A stretch of 64,000 nt of DNA from Celeribacter litoreus. GTDB taxonomy: Bacteria > Pseudomonadota > Alphaproteobacteria > Rhodobacterales > Rhodobacteraceae. The position numbers were made by a program, and so were the translations under genes. This document shows positions 53,489-63,122 of this stretch, one piece after another (position 1 is the stretch's first letter; the number at the start of each line of letters is the position of its first letter). A model generated the notes under the pieces. It did no database searches, had not been told where the DNA came from, and saw nothing but the letters and a program-made list of their open reading frames with translations. The stretch is taken from assembly GCF_020165855.1 (NCBI RefSeq), contig NZ_JAIUFY010000013.1, positions 248,001 to 312,000 of the forward strand, in the 5' to 3' direction.

Positions 53489-53510
53489 AAAGGGGCCTCG
53501 CGGCCCCTTT
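53489..53510. terminator. Bidirectional terminator (DUF1523 / ALDH)
   Basis: Stem AAAGGGGCC/GGCCCCTTT with loop TCGC between convergent genes, immediately after the DUF1523 stop. Confidence 0.82.
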
Positions 53511-53512
53511 CC

Positions 53513-55846
53513 TTATTCCCCGTATGGCACCCAGATCGTTTTGACCTCGGTCGCCTGCGCGAGCCAATCTCGCACCGGATAGGTCCGGGCCATCCCGTTG
53601 TTTACCCACGTCCGTTTGAGATTTCCTGCGCTCTCGCGTTCGATTGCCTCGGAAATGTCGGAGGCCGAGAAACTCCAAACGGCCTCCACGTCGAGGTGTC
53701 CGGCCATCGTCGGCGCCAGTTCCGAATGCGGGCCGGTGAGGATACTTACGACACCGGCGGGCACGTCCGATGTGTCGAGCACCTGATAGAAGTCAGTTGC
53801 CGCGAGCGGGTAGGCTTCTGACGCGACTGCAATCACACGGTTCCCCATGGCAATGGCGGGCGCGATGACGTCGATCAGACCGCCGAGAGGACGGTCGTCA
53901 CAGAACGCGCCGATCACACCGACGGCTTCATTCATGGCGAGCGCAACCCCACGCATCGGCACCGGTTTCGCGGCGCCGTCGAGCTTGTCGCACCACGCGG
54001 CGAAGGTGAAGAGCGTGTCGATGGCGTCCGTGACCTCGGCCTGTGCCTTGGCTTCTGTCGTGCCGGTCAGTTCTCGAATGCGGGCCGCGAATTCGTCCGC
54101 GCGGGCGGAGAGGTTTTCTCCAATAAAGTAGAGCACCTGAGCGCGGTTGTGCGCCGTGGCTTTTGTCCATCCTTTGGCGGCCTGAGCCGCTTCGACGGCA
54201 TTCCGGATGTCTTTGCGGGACGCGATGGAGCTATGGCCAAGGAGCTTGCCGCGCGGCGAATAAATCGCCTGCGAATAGCCGCCATCCGGACGCGCCTGTT
54301 TACCGCCGATGTAGAGCTTTGCGGTGCGGTCGAGGTCGAGAACTTCGATCTCGTCCGGTTTCGCGTGGGCCTTCGCGGACTTCACAGCCGTCGCTTTGCC
54401 CTTGGGTTTGGTGTAGGCCATGAGGCCTTCCCATCCGCCTTCGCGGCCAAAGCCGCTCTCGCGCACACCGCCAAATCCGGCGGCGGCGTCGAACATGTTC
54501 GATCCGTTGACCCAAACAACACCGGCGACTAGTTTCGGCGCGATGTCGAGCGCGAGGTTTACGTTCTCGGTCCAGACCGAAGCAGCCAGCCCGTAGCGCG
54601 TGTTGTTGGCCACCTGAATGGCTTCGGCAGGCGTGCGGAAGGTCGTGGAGGCGAGCACGGGCCCGAAGATTTCCTCCTGCATGAGCATGGAAGAGGGCGA
54701 AAGGTCAGTGATCAGGGTGGGCGGGTAGAAACAGCCCTCCGGCGCTTTTACGGGCTGATGCACCGTGCCTTCGCCGCCGCCTCGGGACACCAGCCCTTCA
54801 ATGCGCTCCAATTGGACAGGATCGACGATGGCACCCACGTCGATGGATTTGTCCAACGGATTGCCGATGCGCAGTTTCGACATGCGATCAATCAGGCGTT
54901 TGTGGAAATCCTCCGCGATGCCCTCCTGAACGAGGAGACGGGAGCCCGCACAGCAGACCTGTCCCTGATTGAAGAAAATCGCATCGACGAGCCCCTCAAT
55001 GGCGCTGTCGATATCGGCGTCCTCAAACACGATGTAGGGGGACTTCCCGCCGAGTTCGAGCGTGAGCGATTTGCCTGACCCTGCCGTCGCTTCGCGAATG
55101 CGGCGACCAACGGCGGTGGAGCCGGTGAAGGCGATCTTGTCTACGCCCGGATGGGTGACGATCATTGCGCCGACCGAACCGTCGCCGGTCACAATGTTGA
55201 CGACACCTTTCGGAACGCCCGCTTCCTGACAAATCTGAGCAAACAGCAGGGCTGTCAGCGACGTGTATTCCGCAGGCTTCAGGACGACCGTGTTCCCCAT
55301 CGCAATCGCAGGCGCGACTTTCCATGCGAGCATCAAGAGCGGGAAGTTCCACGGGATGATCTGCCCGCAAACGCCGAGTGCCTCACGCTCCGGCAGCTCC
55401 TCATCCATGAGCTGCGCCATGCCCGCGTGGTAGTAGAAATGGCGGGCAACGAGGGCCACGTCGATATCGCGGCTTTCGCGGATCGGTTTGCCATTGTCGA
55501 GGGTTTCCAGAACGGCGAACAGGCGCGCGTGTTTCTGGACGAGACGTGCGATGGCATAGAGCACTTTCGCCCGCGCCTTTCCACCCTGTTTCGCCCATTT
55601 GGCCTGAGCCTTGCGCGCGGCCTCGACGGCGGCATCCACATCGGCCTGAGACGCCTGAGACACATGTGCGAGGAAGTCGCCGGTCGCGGGGTTCTTGGCG
55701 GCGAAAACCGTCTCCGGTGCGGTCATCTTTCCGTTGATGAAATGCCCGAACTGCTCGTCGTGGCTTGCCAGCCATTTCAACGCTTCCGCGGCGCTTTCTG
55801 GAGCGGTGCCGTAGTCCATGCTCTCGAAAATCTCTTTTACGGTCAT
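53513..55846 (-). CDS. ALDH16-type double-domain aldehyde dehydrogenase
   Basis: A 777-residue protein of two aldehyde-dehydrogenase modules. The N-terminal module (about 1-480) is catalytically complete: NAD-binding IIPWNFPLLMLAWKVAPA, GSTAVGRRI, Glu in LTLELGGKSP and catalytic Cys in FFNQGQVCCAGSR. The C-terminal module (about 500-777) keeps the fold (ALGAFCDDRP-like segments) but lacks these motifs. This is the ALDH16 arrangement, in which bacterial members are active through the first domain. It lies 23 bp after deoC on the minus strand, so acetaldehyde or a related aldehyde from deoxyribose is the likely substrate. Confidence 0.88.
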   Translation of the reverse strand: MTVKEIFESMDYGTAPESAAEALKWLASHDEQFGHFINGKMTAPETVFAAKNPATGDFLAHVSQASQADVDAAVEAARKAQAKWAKQGGKARAKVLYAIARLVQKHARLFAVLETLDNGKPIRESRDIDVALVARHFYYHAGMAQLMDEELPEREALGVCGQIIPWNFPLLMLAWKVAPAIAMGNTVVLKPAEYTSLTALLFAQICQEAGVPKGVVNIVTGDGSVGAMIVTHPGVDKIAFTGSTAVGRRIREATAGSGKSLTLELGGKSPYIVFEDADIDSAIEGLVDAIFFNQGQVCCAGSRLLVQEGIAEDFHKRLIDRMSKLRIGNPLDKSIDVGAIVDPVQLERIEGLVSRGGGEGTVHQPVKAPEGCFYPPTLITDLSPSSMLMQEEIFGPVLASTTFRTPAEAIQVANNTRYGLAASVWTENVNLALDIAPKLVAGVVWVNGSNMFDAAAGFGGVRESGFGREGGWEGLMAYTKPKGKATAVKSAKAHAKPDEIEVLDLDRTAKLYIGGKQARPDGGYSQAIYSPRGKLLGHSSIASRKDIRNAVEAAQAAKGWTKATAHNRAQVLYFIGENLSARADEFAARIRELTGTTEAKAQAEVTDAIDTLFTFAAWCDKLDGAAKPVPMRGVALAMNEAVGVIGAFCDDRPLGGLIDVIAPAIAMGNRVIAVASEAYPLAATDFYQVLDTSDVPAGVVSILTGPHSELAPTMAGHLDVEAVWSFSASDISEAIERESAGNLKRTWVNNGMARTYPVRDWLAQATEVKTIWVPYGE

Positions 55847-55869
55847 GTTTTTGATCCTTCTCGCGGGGC

Positions 55870-56883
55870 TTAACCGATGGCGTGACGCCAGTTCGCGGAA
55901 TACTGTCCGGTTACGTGATGCTCCAATTGGCGTTCGATGTCGCCGAGCAGAGACGAGGCCCCGAACCGGAAGAGATGCGGCGAGAGCCAGTGGTTGCCGA
56001 GTTCTTCCTTGATCAGGCTGAGATAGACGAGGGCGTCTTTGGCCTTTGAAATCCCACCCGCCGGTTTGTATCCGACGCGATATCCGGTGCGGGCGTAATA
56101 ATCGCGAATGGCGCGGATCATCACGAGGCTTACGGGCAGGGTGGCGTTGACGCTCTCCTTGCCAGTGGACGTCTTGATGAAGTCGGCACCGGCCATCATG
56201 CAGACCTGACTGGCGCGGGCGACGTTGCGGAGCGAGCCGAGCTCGCCGGTCGCCAGAATGGCCTTCACATGCGCATCGCCACAGGTTTCGCGGAACTCGC
56301 GCATTTCATCGTAGAGCGCCTGCCAATCGCCTGTGAGGACGTGGCGGCGCGAGATCACGATGTCGATCTCTTTCGCACCCGCTTTGACGCTTTCCTCGAT
56401 TTCCTTCACGCGGAGGTGGAAGGGTGAGAGGCCAGCCGGAAACCCCGTTGAAACAGCAGCGACCGGAATGCCCGTGCCGTCGAGCGCCTCAACGGCTGTC
56501 TCGACCATGTCGTGATAGACGCAAACGGCACCCGTGGTGATCGGCCCCATACCCATGGCGTCGAGCAGATCAGCGCGCACTGGGTGTGCCGCCTTCGCGC
56601 AGAGGCGTTTCACGCGACCGGCGGTGTCATCTCCCGCGAGCGTCGTCAGGTCGATCATGGTGATCGCCTTTAAAAGCCACGCGGCCTGATAGTCCTTTTT
56701 GACCGAGCGGCGGCCCGGAAGCGTCGCGCAGCGGCGTTCGACGGCAGAGGTGTTCACCTGCTGCCCGCGGATGATGTCGAGGTCGAGTTCCATGCCTGGA
56801 TTGCGCGGCTCATGGATCTGCGGCAGATGCGCAGTTTGTTCCCGTGTAAGGGATGTATCGGCAGTCGTATCGGGTGTGCTCAT
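55870..56883 (-). CDS. deoC: Deoxyribose-phosphate aldolase
   Basis: A 337-residue class I aldolase that splits 2-deoxyribose 5-phosphate into glyceraldehyde 3-phosphate and acetaldehyde. The Schiff-base Lys lies in ADFIKTSTGKESVNAT, and the second catalytic Lys in RVGYKPAGGISKAKDAL. It is longer than E. coli DeoC (259) because of about 65 extra N-terminal residues. The ATG at 56883 has GGAG seven bases upstream. It is followed by the ALDH gene and preceded by an AraC regulator, forming a probable catabolic unit. Confidence 0.93.
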   Translation of the reverse strand: MSTPDTTADTSLTREQTAHLPQIHEPRNPGMELDLDIIRGQQVNTSAVERRCATLPGRRSVKKDYQAAWLLKAITMIDLTTLAGDDTAGRVKRLCAKAAHPVRADLLDAMGMGPITTGAVCVYHDMVETAVEALDGTGIPVAAVSTGFPAGLSPFHLRVKEIEESVKAGAKEIDIVISRRHVLTGDWQALYDEMREFRETCGDAHVKAILATGELGSLRNVARASQVCMMAGADFIKTSTGKESVNATLPVSLVMIRAIRDYYARTGYRVGYKPAGGISKAKDALVYLSLIKEELGNHWLSPHLFRFGASSLLGDIERQLEHHVTGQYSANWRHAIG

Positions 56884-56954
56884 GTGCAAGCTCCGTTCTC
56901 ACTTGGCATGCAAGCTGGCACGGACGGGCGGATTTGGCAATGTTGACCAATTGG

Positions 56955-57797
56955 TCAAACGGGCTGAACCACGCCTTTTTGATGCTTCACACGGTATTGT
57001 CGTGGCGTCATTCCATAGCGGGAACGGAAAAGGCGATGGAAATGGCTCATGTTCTGAATGCCGATCTCGCTGGAAATCTCTGTGAGACTGTCCGGTGTGC
57101 CCGTCAGTTTGCGCGCAGCATAGTCCATCCGGAGCGCGTTTATGTAATCGGATGGCGTTTGGCCAAGGCAGGCCTGCATCGTGCGGGCGACGTGTGCGTG
57201 TGCTTTGCCACATTGGGCAACAAGACCCGCCGCGCCGTAGCGGAAGACGTTCGGATCTTCGGCCTGAATGAGCGCCTCGGATAGCCATGTTGGGATCGCT
57301 TCGAACTGGCTGCGGGTCTCGAGCGTGAGTTCGGCGATGAGCGGGAGAAGGAAGGCTTCAAGATGGAGCGTTGTGCGCGGGGCCGCTTCCAACACCTTGG
57401 CCATGCTCGAAAGTCTGGACATCTGACGAATGTCGCGGTGGAAGTGCACAGGCGCAGTGCTTTGAGCCGGGAAAAAATGCGCCATCTCCGGATGCCGCTC
57501 GAGAAGCTCTATGATTCGTTTGCGCCGGATGATGATGTTAACGATGTGGCTTTCTTCGCCGAGACCTTGCAGTGCATGCGGCAACTCAGGGGAAAGAAAG
57601 ATCAGATCGCCTTCTGAGAGCGTTAGCCGAGTTCCGTCGAGCACGAGACGGGCACGTCCGTTATGGAGCCAGAAGATTTCGTAGTAGTCCTGATCGTGCA
57701 ATGCTTTCGCGCGCGTCCGGGCGAGTACGGACCGGGAAAAATGAAAGTCGTCTCCCTTCGGGAGTATGTCTTTTTGGCACAATACAGTCGTTTGCAT
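56955..57797 (-). CDS. AraC-family regulator with N-terminal cupin
   Basis: A 280-residue regulator. The N-terminal cupin sensor (HDQDYYEIFWLHNGRARLVLDGT, LSPELPHALQG) is followed by a linker and a C-terminal double helix-turn-helix ending QNMSHFHRLFRSRYGMTPRQYR. The likely inducer is a sugar, judging from the cupin and the adjacent deoC-ALDH genes 71 bp downstream. Its own upstream region (57798-57979) is AT-rich next to the divergent rpe. Confidence 0.87.
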   Translation of the reverse strand: MQTTVLCQKDILPKGDDFHFSRSVLARTRAKALHDQDYYEIFWLHNGRARLVLDGTRLTLSEGDLIFLSPELPHALQGLGEESHIVNIIIRRKRIIELLERHPEMAHFFPAQSTAPVHFHRDIRQMSRLSSMAKVLEAAPRTTLHLEAFLLPLIAELTLETRSQFEAIPTWLSEALIQAEDPNVFRYGAAGLVAQCGKAHAHVARTMQACLGQTPSDYINALRMDYAARKLTGTPDSLTEISSEIGIQNMSHFHRLFRSRYGMTPRQYRVKHQKGVVQPV

Positions 57798-57979
57798 AAC
57801 GAAAAACTAACACTCTTTACGTAACCATTTCACAATATTCCTAGGGCGAATCAACTTTTTTTTACGTTAGGGCAACCAATGCTGCAAACGCGAGCAGAAG
57901 GCGTGTGAAAAGGGTGACAGGCGGGCGAAAAATGGGTACGAGCAGGCGCCAGAGCCCATGAGACACAGGAATCGCACCC

Positions 57980-58678
57980 ATGACTTCGCCCGCCTTCGAT
58001 CGCTCCATCAAGATTGCACCGTCCATCCTTGCGGCCGATTTCGCAAATTTCGGTCAGGAAATCGAAGCCGTTGAGGCGCAGGGGGCGGACTGGATCCACG
58101 TTGACGTCATGGACGGGCATTTCGTGCCGAACCTCACCTTTGGTCCGGCAATGTGCAAAGCCATCCGCCCGCACATCAAGACGGTGATGGACGTTCACCT
58201 CATGATCTCTCCGGTTGATCCGTATATCGAAGCCTTTGCCGAGGCGGGCGCGGATTACATCACGGCCCATGTCGAGGCGGGCCCGCACATTCACCGCACC
58301 ATGCAGGCGATCCGCGCATCCGGTGCGAAAGCTGGTGTGGCGCTCAATCCGGCGACGCCGGCGGAGAGCATTGCTTACCTGATGGATATGGTCGATCTGA
58401 TCTGCGTGATGACCGTGAACCCGGGCTTTGGCGGGCAGAAGTTCATTCACTCCCAGATCGAAAAAGTGAAGACGCTGCGCGAGATGATCGGTGATCGCCC
58501 GATCCACCTCGAAATTGACGGCGGTGTCGATCCGACCACCGCGCCGCTCGTGGCTGCGGCTGGTGCAGATGCGCTCGTCGCAGGTTCTGCTGTGTTCAAG
58601 GGGGGCTCCGTGTCCAACCCTGCGCCCTATGGCGAGAACATTCGCAATATTCGCGCAGCAGCAGAACAGGCGCTCTAA
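57980..58678 (+). CDS. rpe: Ribulose-phosphate 3-epimerase
   Basis: A 232-residue TIM-barrel enzyme of the pentose-phosphate and Calvin cycles. Metal ligands and the catalytic Asp are in APSILAADF, VDVMDGHFVPN, DVHLMI and EIDGGVD; the phosphate loop is AGADALVAGSAVF. A single gene on the plus strand, divergent from the AraC regulator. About 10 bp separate its stop from the convergent sulfotransferase-like gene. Confidence 0.96.
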   Translation: MTSPAFDRSIKIAPSILAADFANFGQEIEAVEAQGADWIHVDVMDGHFVPNLTFGPAMCKAIRPHIKTVMDVHLMISPVDPYIEAFAEAGADYITAHVEAGPHIHRTMQAIRASGAKAGVALNPATPAESIAYLMDMVDLICVMTVNPGFGGQKFIHSQIEKVKTLREMIGDRPIHLEIDGGVDPTTAPLVAAAGADALVAGSAVFKGGSVSNPAPYGENIRNIRAAAEQAL

Positions 58679-58688
58679 GCGCTAAAAA

Positions 58689-59603
58689 TTAGAGCGGGGT
58701 CGGGGCGATGACTTCGATCCCATCCTCCTGCGCGAGACGTTCTAGGTCTTCCTCATATCGGGCGGTCACATCCGCGATTATGCGATCGTCCCACCCCGGG
58801 ATTTCGCAACGCGGAGACAGTTTTTCCACCATTCCAAATTTCTCGAGGTAGTCCGAGATGACCTCTTCGAATGCTTCGTCAGATGGTGGCGGGGCGTTTT
58901 TGAGGTGGTCCTGCAGACGCGCGAGTCCCTCGTCTTCGAGAAGAGGGATGAGCGGTGCGTGATATCCGTTGAGTGGCGTTCCCTCGGGGAGATAGGCTAG
59001 CTTTCTTAGGACGCGAGGCCAAATAAAGGGAGCGTCCTCCTCTGCCCAGAGAACGATTGGCACATCCGGATTTGCCGCCTTGAGCGACATGACCGTATCA
59101 TACCAACCGATCGCCTCGGGTGGCACGCGCCCGAGAAACTTCTCAATGTGTTTGGAGGTCGAACTCGTGACCAGCGCATAATGAATAAAAGCTGCTGGGT
59201 TGAGGAGGGAAAGGCTGATTTGGAGTTTGGACGAGTAAAACAGTTCTGCGAATTGTCTGACGCGTTCACCTATTGAGGGATACAGAAAAGAGCCGTCGAA
59301 GGCAGAGCGCAGGGGCGACGCCAGCCGATCGTCTGCGAGGAGCGCCCTGTGCGACCGGTTTCGGCCGAAGACACGAGTGAGCATGCGCGCCTCTTCTGGC
59401 CATATCGGAGGTAGACCATCGAGAAAATTTAACATTCTCGACATGACGATCCATGTGTGCCGCGCTGTCGGTGTGTGCACGCCAAGTCTCGCGAAGGTCT
59501 CTCTGTTGGAATCGATCACCTGTCGCATGTAGCGACTTGTGGTGAAATGAAGACCGATGTGGAGAGTGATCTCTTTCCCAGACCGCTTTTCGGCATCGCT
59601 CAA
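58689..59603 (-). CDS. Sulfotransferase-like protein with degenerate P-loop
   Basis: A 304-residue protein beginning LHIGLHFTTSRYMRQVIDSN, which matches the position and pattern of the sulfotransferase-type N terminus (HIGxxKTGTTxxQ...N), but the Lys and Gly needed for PAPS binding are lost (LHFTTSRY). It is probably inactive or a different enzyme built on the fold. It overlaps the stop of the upstream GT2 gene by 4 bp. Functional assignment is low. Confidence 0.6.
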   Translation of the reverse strand: MSDAEKRSGKEITLHIGLHFTTSRYMRQVIDSNRETFARLGVHTPTARHTWIVMSRMLNFLDGLPPIWPEEARMLTRVFGRNRSHRALLADDRLASPLRSAFDGSFLYPSIGERVRQFAELFYSSKLQISLSLLNPAAFIHYALVTSSTSKHIEKFLGRVPPEAIGWYDTVMSLKAANPDVPIVLWAEEDAPFIWPRVLRKLAYLPEGTPLNGYHAPLIPLLEDEGLARLQDHLKNAPPPSDEAFEEVISDYLEKFGMVEKLSPRCEIPGWDDRIIADVTARYEEDLERLAQEDGIEVIAPTPL

Positions 59604-61828
59604 TGGACGATCTCCCCGCGTTCGACGGTGAAGAAGAAGTCTTCATCCGGATCGCGCGCGATAATGTCGTCCGGCACAGATTCCGGGCCGCTGAGAAAGA
59701 CATTTGCGCCAAAGTGCCGATGCAGTCGGGAAAGTTTCTCCATGCGCGGGCCGGTAAGCTCCGCAAAGAATTTCGCGTAGTTATCACCTTGTTTGAGTTC
59801 TTCGATCTTGGCGCGGTGCGCTGCGACGCAGGCCTCATGCATGGCGCGGATTTCGGGGTCGGAGAGCAACCTGTCGTATTCCTCCTGCAGCTTCGGCAGC
59901 ATGCGCTGGATTGAGCGTTCTTCTTCGGCGTTGTTGTTCATCCGGAACCAGTAGGCGAGGCCTTGGTCACGATCCACGTGGTTCACGCGGCCGCGGTCGC
60001 GCTTGACCAGAAAACTCTCGGATGAGCGAACAGCGTAGTGATTAAGCTGCACAACGTCGTAGCCGTAAGTGGATGAATTCGACCGCCATGCGTTTCGGAA
60101 TTCGGTTTCAGGCATCGGTTTGGCCGAGCCGTTATACCACCGGATTTTATCCCAGATTTGCGGCTTGAGGCCCTTCGGGCGGTGCACGCCGAGTTTTTTG
60201 AAGAGGCCGACATTCTTGAACAATGTCTTAAACCCCCACGCCTGATGCGGCTTGTTCGCGAATTCGGGGGCGCAGCGGTCAAATTGCTCGATCAGAAGCC
60301 GGTCCTGATAATCATGGACATCGTTGTTCCCGAAGAGGCGCCACGTGCAGGAAATGAGGTTTGCGTCTGGCACGGCCTCAAACAGCGCCCTCATTGTGCC
60401 GTCACCGACCTTGATGTTGATGAACTCGTCCACGTCCATCGAAATCGCCCAATCACTCTCGGTGATCACTGGTTCTTTCTCGGCCTGTTTCAGGGCGTGG
60501 TGCTGTGGTTTGAGGCCGGTGTCGTGAAACTTGTTGTCACGGTGCTGAACATAGCCTTTGGCCTGCAGCAATTCGAGGAAGGTGTCCGTGCCGTCGGTGC
60601 AATCGTTGGTGTAAACGAGAAACCCCTCGATCCCGATCGCGCGGTGATAGGCGAGCCACTCGAGGATGAAGGGGCCCTCGTTCTTCATACAGGTGACGAT
60701 CGCGACCGAGTTGTCTCCTCGAGGGGCCTTTGCGACGGTCTCAGTAGGCATATGAATCGGGTCGTAGGCCCACTCAGACTCAGACAAATCGATGAGCGGC
60801 TGGTGCTCGATCAGGGAGGATTTGGGCACCAGCTTCGAGACAGACGGCGCGAGGTGTCGCAGCCCCATGAACCGATAGAACGGGTACTGGACCCGTGGTG
60901 CCGCACCTCCGATCCGGACGAGGCGAAACACGGCGTGATCCGCGAGGAGTTTGGGGGCGGCGCACCATCTCCCGCGGCGGTTCTTTTCGTCGAACTGAAC
61001 GCAGATGTGATCCGCGAACCGTGGGCGGCCTTCTTCGCGGATGCGCCACGGATAACATTGCTGGCCAAGGAGCTGGACGACACCGCCGCGAGCGGTTTGA
61101 GCGAGGTCGAAGATACTCCCGAGTTTGGGGTGAAGGGGGATCAGGTCGTAAACTTCGATGTTTGCTACCGCCCGTGCCTCAGACAGAAACAGCCGATGCA
61201 TCATCTCATAGAGAATGACCTCGGAGAGAGGGGAGCACCAAGGGTCAGCATCAGGCACGTCCATCCTGTCTTTGCCGGGCGCGCCGGGCGTGCAGTAGGG
61301 ATGGTGTTCGGAAGGCATGTCTGGCGCCCCCAGAGGTGCGTCGAAATCGACCAGCATCACGGTCAGATCGCTGAACTCGGACAGGCCCGCCTCGAGACGT
61401 GCGACGAAGTCTTCGTCCGTCCATGGTTTCGCGCGGTTGAGGATCAGCGCGCCGGTGAGCCCCTGGTGCTTTACATGAAAAGAGAGCCACTCGAGAACGG
61501 TTTCCGCGCTCTCGCCATTCCGCGTGGAGAGTGCCACGTTGCGATTTGCGAAAATGTCCGGCTGTCGCGGGGTAAGCGCGATCTCCACCTTCTCGCCCTC
61601 GAAATAGGCCGAAAGGCCATCCGGTCGGACTTTCCCGCTGATCCACGGCGCCTCGCCGAGCGTTCGATGCTCTGCGGCATCGAGTAGGTGTGCCGCAACG
61701 GCGGGACTCACACGGGAGTGGCGCGTGAAAAAGAGGTCTGCGCGTCCGTCCGGGGCTTCGACGGCGGCGAAGAGGCGCGATGCCCCGAGCGCCTGAAGCG
61801 TAATATGATGCTGAATTAGATGGGCCAT
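59600..61828 (-). CDS. GT2-type glycosyltransferase with long N-terminal domain
   Basis: A 742-residue protein. The N-terminal about 370 residues are an unrecognised domain. A GT2 domain (about 375-650) follows: VAIVTCMKNEGPFILEWLAYHRAIG, YTNDCTDGTDT, the catalytic-type DVDEFINI (DxD), and LGVHRPKG. It resembles the Glyco_tranf_2_4 branch, and its downstream neighbour at 61839 shares the same domain. It probably builds an envelope or exopolysaccharide glycan. Overlaps the next gene by 4 bp. Confidence 0.78.
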   Translation of the reverse strand: MAHLIQHHITLQALGASRLFAAVEAPDGRADLFFTRHSRVSPAVAAHLLDAAEHRTLGEAPWISGKVRPDGLSAYFEGEKVEIALTPRQPDIFANRNVALSTRNGESAETVLEWLSFHVKHQGLTGALILNRAKPWTDEDFVARLEAGLSEFSDLTVMLVDFDAPLGAPDMPSEHHPYCTPGAPGKDRMDVPDADPWCSPLSEVILYEMMHRLFLSEARAVANIEVYDLIPLHPKLGSIFDLAQTARGGVVQLLGQQCYPWRIREEGRPRFADHICVQFDEKNRRGRWCAAPKLLADHAVFRLVRIGGAAPRVQYPFYRFMGLRHLAPSVSKLVPKSSLIEHQPLIDLSESEWAYDPIHMPTETVAKAPRGDNSVAIVTCMKNEGPFILEWLAYHRAIGIEGFLVYTNDCTDGTDTFLELLQAKGYVQHRDNKFHDTGLKPQHHALKQAEKEPVITESDWAISMDVDEFINIKVGDGTMRALFEAVPDANLISCTWRLFGNNDVHDYQDRLLIEQFDRCAPEFANKPHQAWGFKTLFKNVGLFKKLGVHRPKGLKPQIWDKIRWYNGSAKPMPETEFRNAWRSNSSTYGYDVVQLNHYAVRSSESFLVKRDRGRVNHVDRDQGLAYWFRMNNNAEEERSIQRMLPKLQEEYDRLLSDPEIRAMHEACVAAHRAKIEELKQGDNYAKFFAELTGPRMEKLSRLHRHFGANVFLSGPESVPDDIIARDPDEDFFFTVERGEIVH

Positions 61829-61838
61829 ACGGGATGAA

Positions 61839-62843
61839 TCAGGTGTCTGTCGGCAATGCTTTGAGGCGTTTGAGATGGGCGGCGAGCTGGGTCGGGCCGG
61901 GCGGGGTCGAACCAGCCAAAAGAGTGAGATGCCAGATCAGGTTGACGATACGGCGTTGAGATTTGAGTTCGGTTAATCTCTTGCGATGCACGGCGACGCA
62001 CTCCTCGTGTAGCGAGTCGAATTCAGACAACTCGGCCCTTGCCGCGCGGGCCCTTTCGAGCATCACGTCGATGCGGGTGTCTTCCACAACATTGAAATTG
62101 CGCTCTGACCAATATCCGTGACCGACCCTTTTATCCATGTGGTTGGGCAGGCCGCGGACGGCTTTGAGCAGGAATTCGTCGATGGAGCGCACAGAGTAGT
62201 GATTGAGCCATGCCCGCTCATCTGCGCCGTCGATGCCGAAAAGATTGATCCGTGCCTGTTGTGCCGCGAAATCTTTGGGGAGCGGGCGTCCGTTGGCCTG
62301 CACCCACCGCGCTTCTTTGCCCTTGGGCCGGTGCACCCCCAACCCCTTGAATGCAGAGGGCCGGTGAAGTGTCTTGAAGAAATGCGCAAGCGGCAGGCCG
62401 ATGTCATCGGGGGCTGCATAGCGGAACCGTTCGATGACAGGGCGATCTTCCCAGTTGCCGAGCCCCGAGTTCCCGAACAGGTGCCATCGCAGCGCCATCG
62501 CGGCGGCGTCCTCTGGCAGGAGGTCCGACACATAAGAGCCGTCCTCGATAACGAGATATTCGTCGACGTCGAAAAACAGGGCGAGGTCGGCATTTTGATA
62601 TAGCCCGTGTTTGCCGAGCTTTTTCATCGCTTGCCACTGAACGGACTTTTCGCCCTCTGGAGTGAAGGGCAGGTGGGTCACTACGCCCTTTTCCTCAAGC
62701 GCGCTCAACAACGCATCTGTTCCGTCGGTGCAGTCATGCGAGGCAATGAGAAAATCGGTGAAACCTGCGGCACGATGATGCGCGAGCCAGTCAAGAAGCC
62801 ATGGCCCCTCGTCTCGGATGCATGTGATCGCGAGTATCGTCAC
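61839..62843 (-). CDS. GT2-type glycosyltransferase
   Basis: A 334-residue protein with TILAITCIRDEGPWLLDWLAHHRAAG near the N terminus, HDCTDGTDALL, the DxD-type FFDVDEYLVI, and GVHRPKGKEARW. It is a paralogue of the C-terminal half of the next gene. The GTG at 62843 gives the family-like N terminus; a GTG at 62891 would add 16 residues. First of a three-gene minus-strand unit (10 bp to the next gene). The 62844-63122 interval holds no gene I can support. Confidence 0.78.
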   Translation of the reverse strand: MTILAITCIRDEGPWLLDWLAHHRAAGFTDFLIASHDCTDGTDALLSALEEKGVVTHLPFTPEGEKSVQWQAMKKLGKHGLYQNADLALFFDVDEYLVIEDGSYVSDLLPEDAAAMALRWHLFGNSGLGNWEDRPVIERFRYAAPDDIGLPLAHFFKTLHRPSAFKGLGVHRPKGKEARWVQANGRPLPKDFAAQQARINLFGIDGADERAWLNHYSVRSIDEFLLKAVRGLPNHMDKRVGHGYWSERNFNVVEDTRIDVMLERARAARAELSEFDSLHEECVAVHRKRLTELKSQRRIVNLIWHLTLLAGSTPPGPTQLAAHLKRLKALPTDT

Positions 62844-63122
62844 GCTGGGATTACCTTTACCGTTTTGACACTTACGGTCGCTCGAACACACAGCGACGCG
62901 AATGCCACCGCCTTATTTTCTTGTCGTTTTTGGTCTCATGTCCCCTAGGCCGAGTCAAGGAAGCACTCAAGTGTCGGCTTTCATGGGGCCGATCTGCGCC
63001 CGAGTGGTCATCAAAACGTCTCTTTACTCGCAAAATCTGAACGCACTTCTTTTTCAACTATGTCGCTGCCCGTGGCTGCGCTAAGAGGGGGCGGCCATGA
63101 CACGTTGTTTTGGAAGGTGAAT

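Noticed and set aside
60158-61687. A 509-codon plus-strand frame
   Set aside because: Antisense shadow of the GT2 glycosyltransferase gene.
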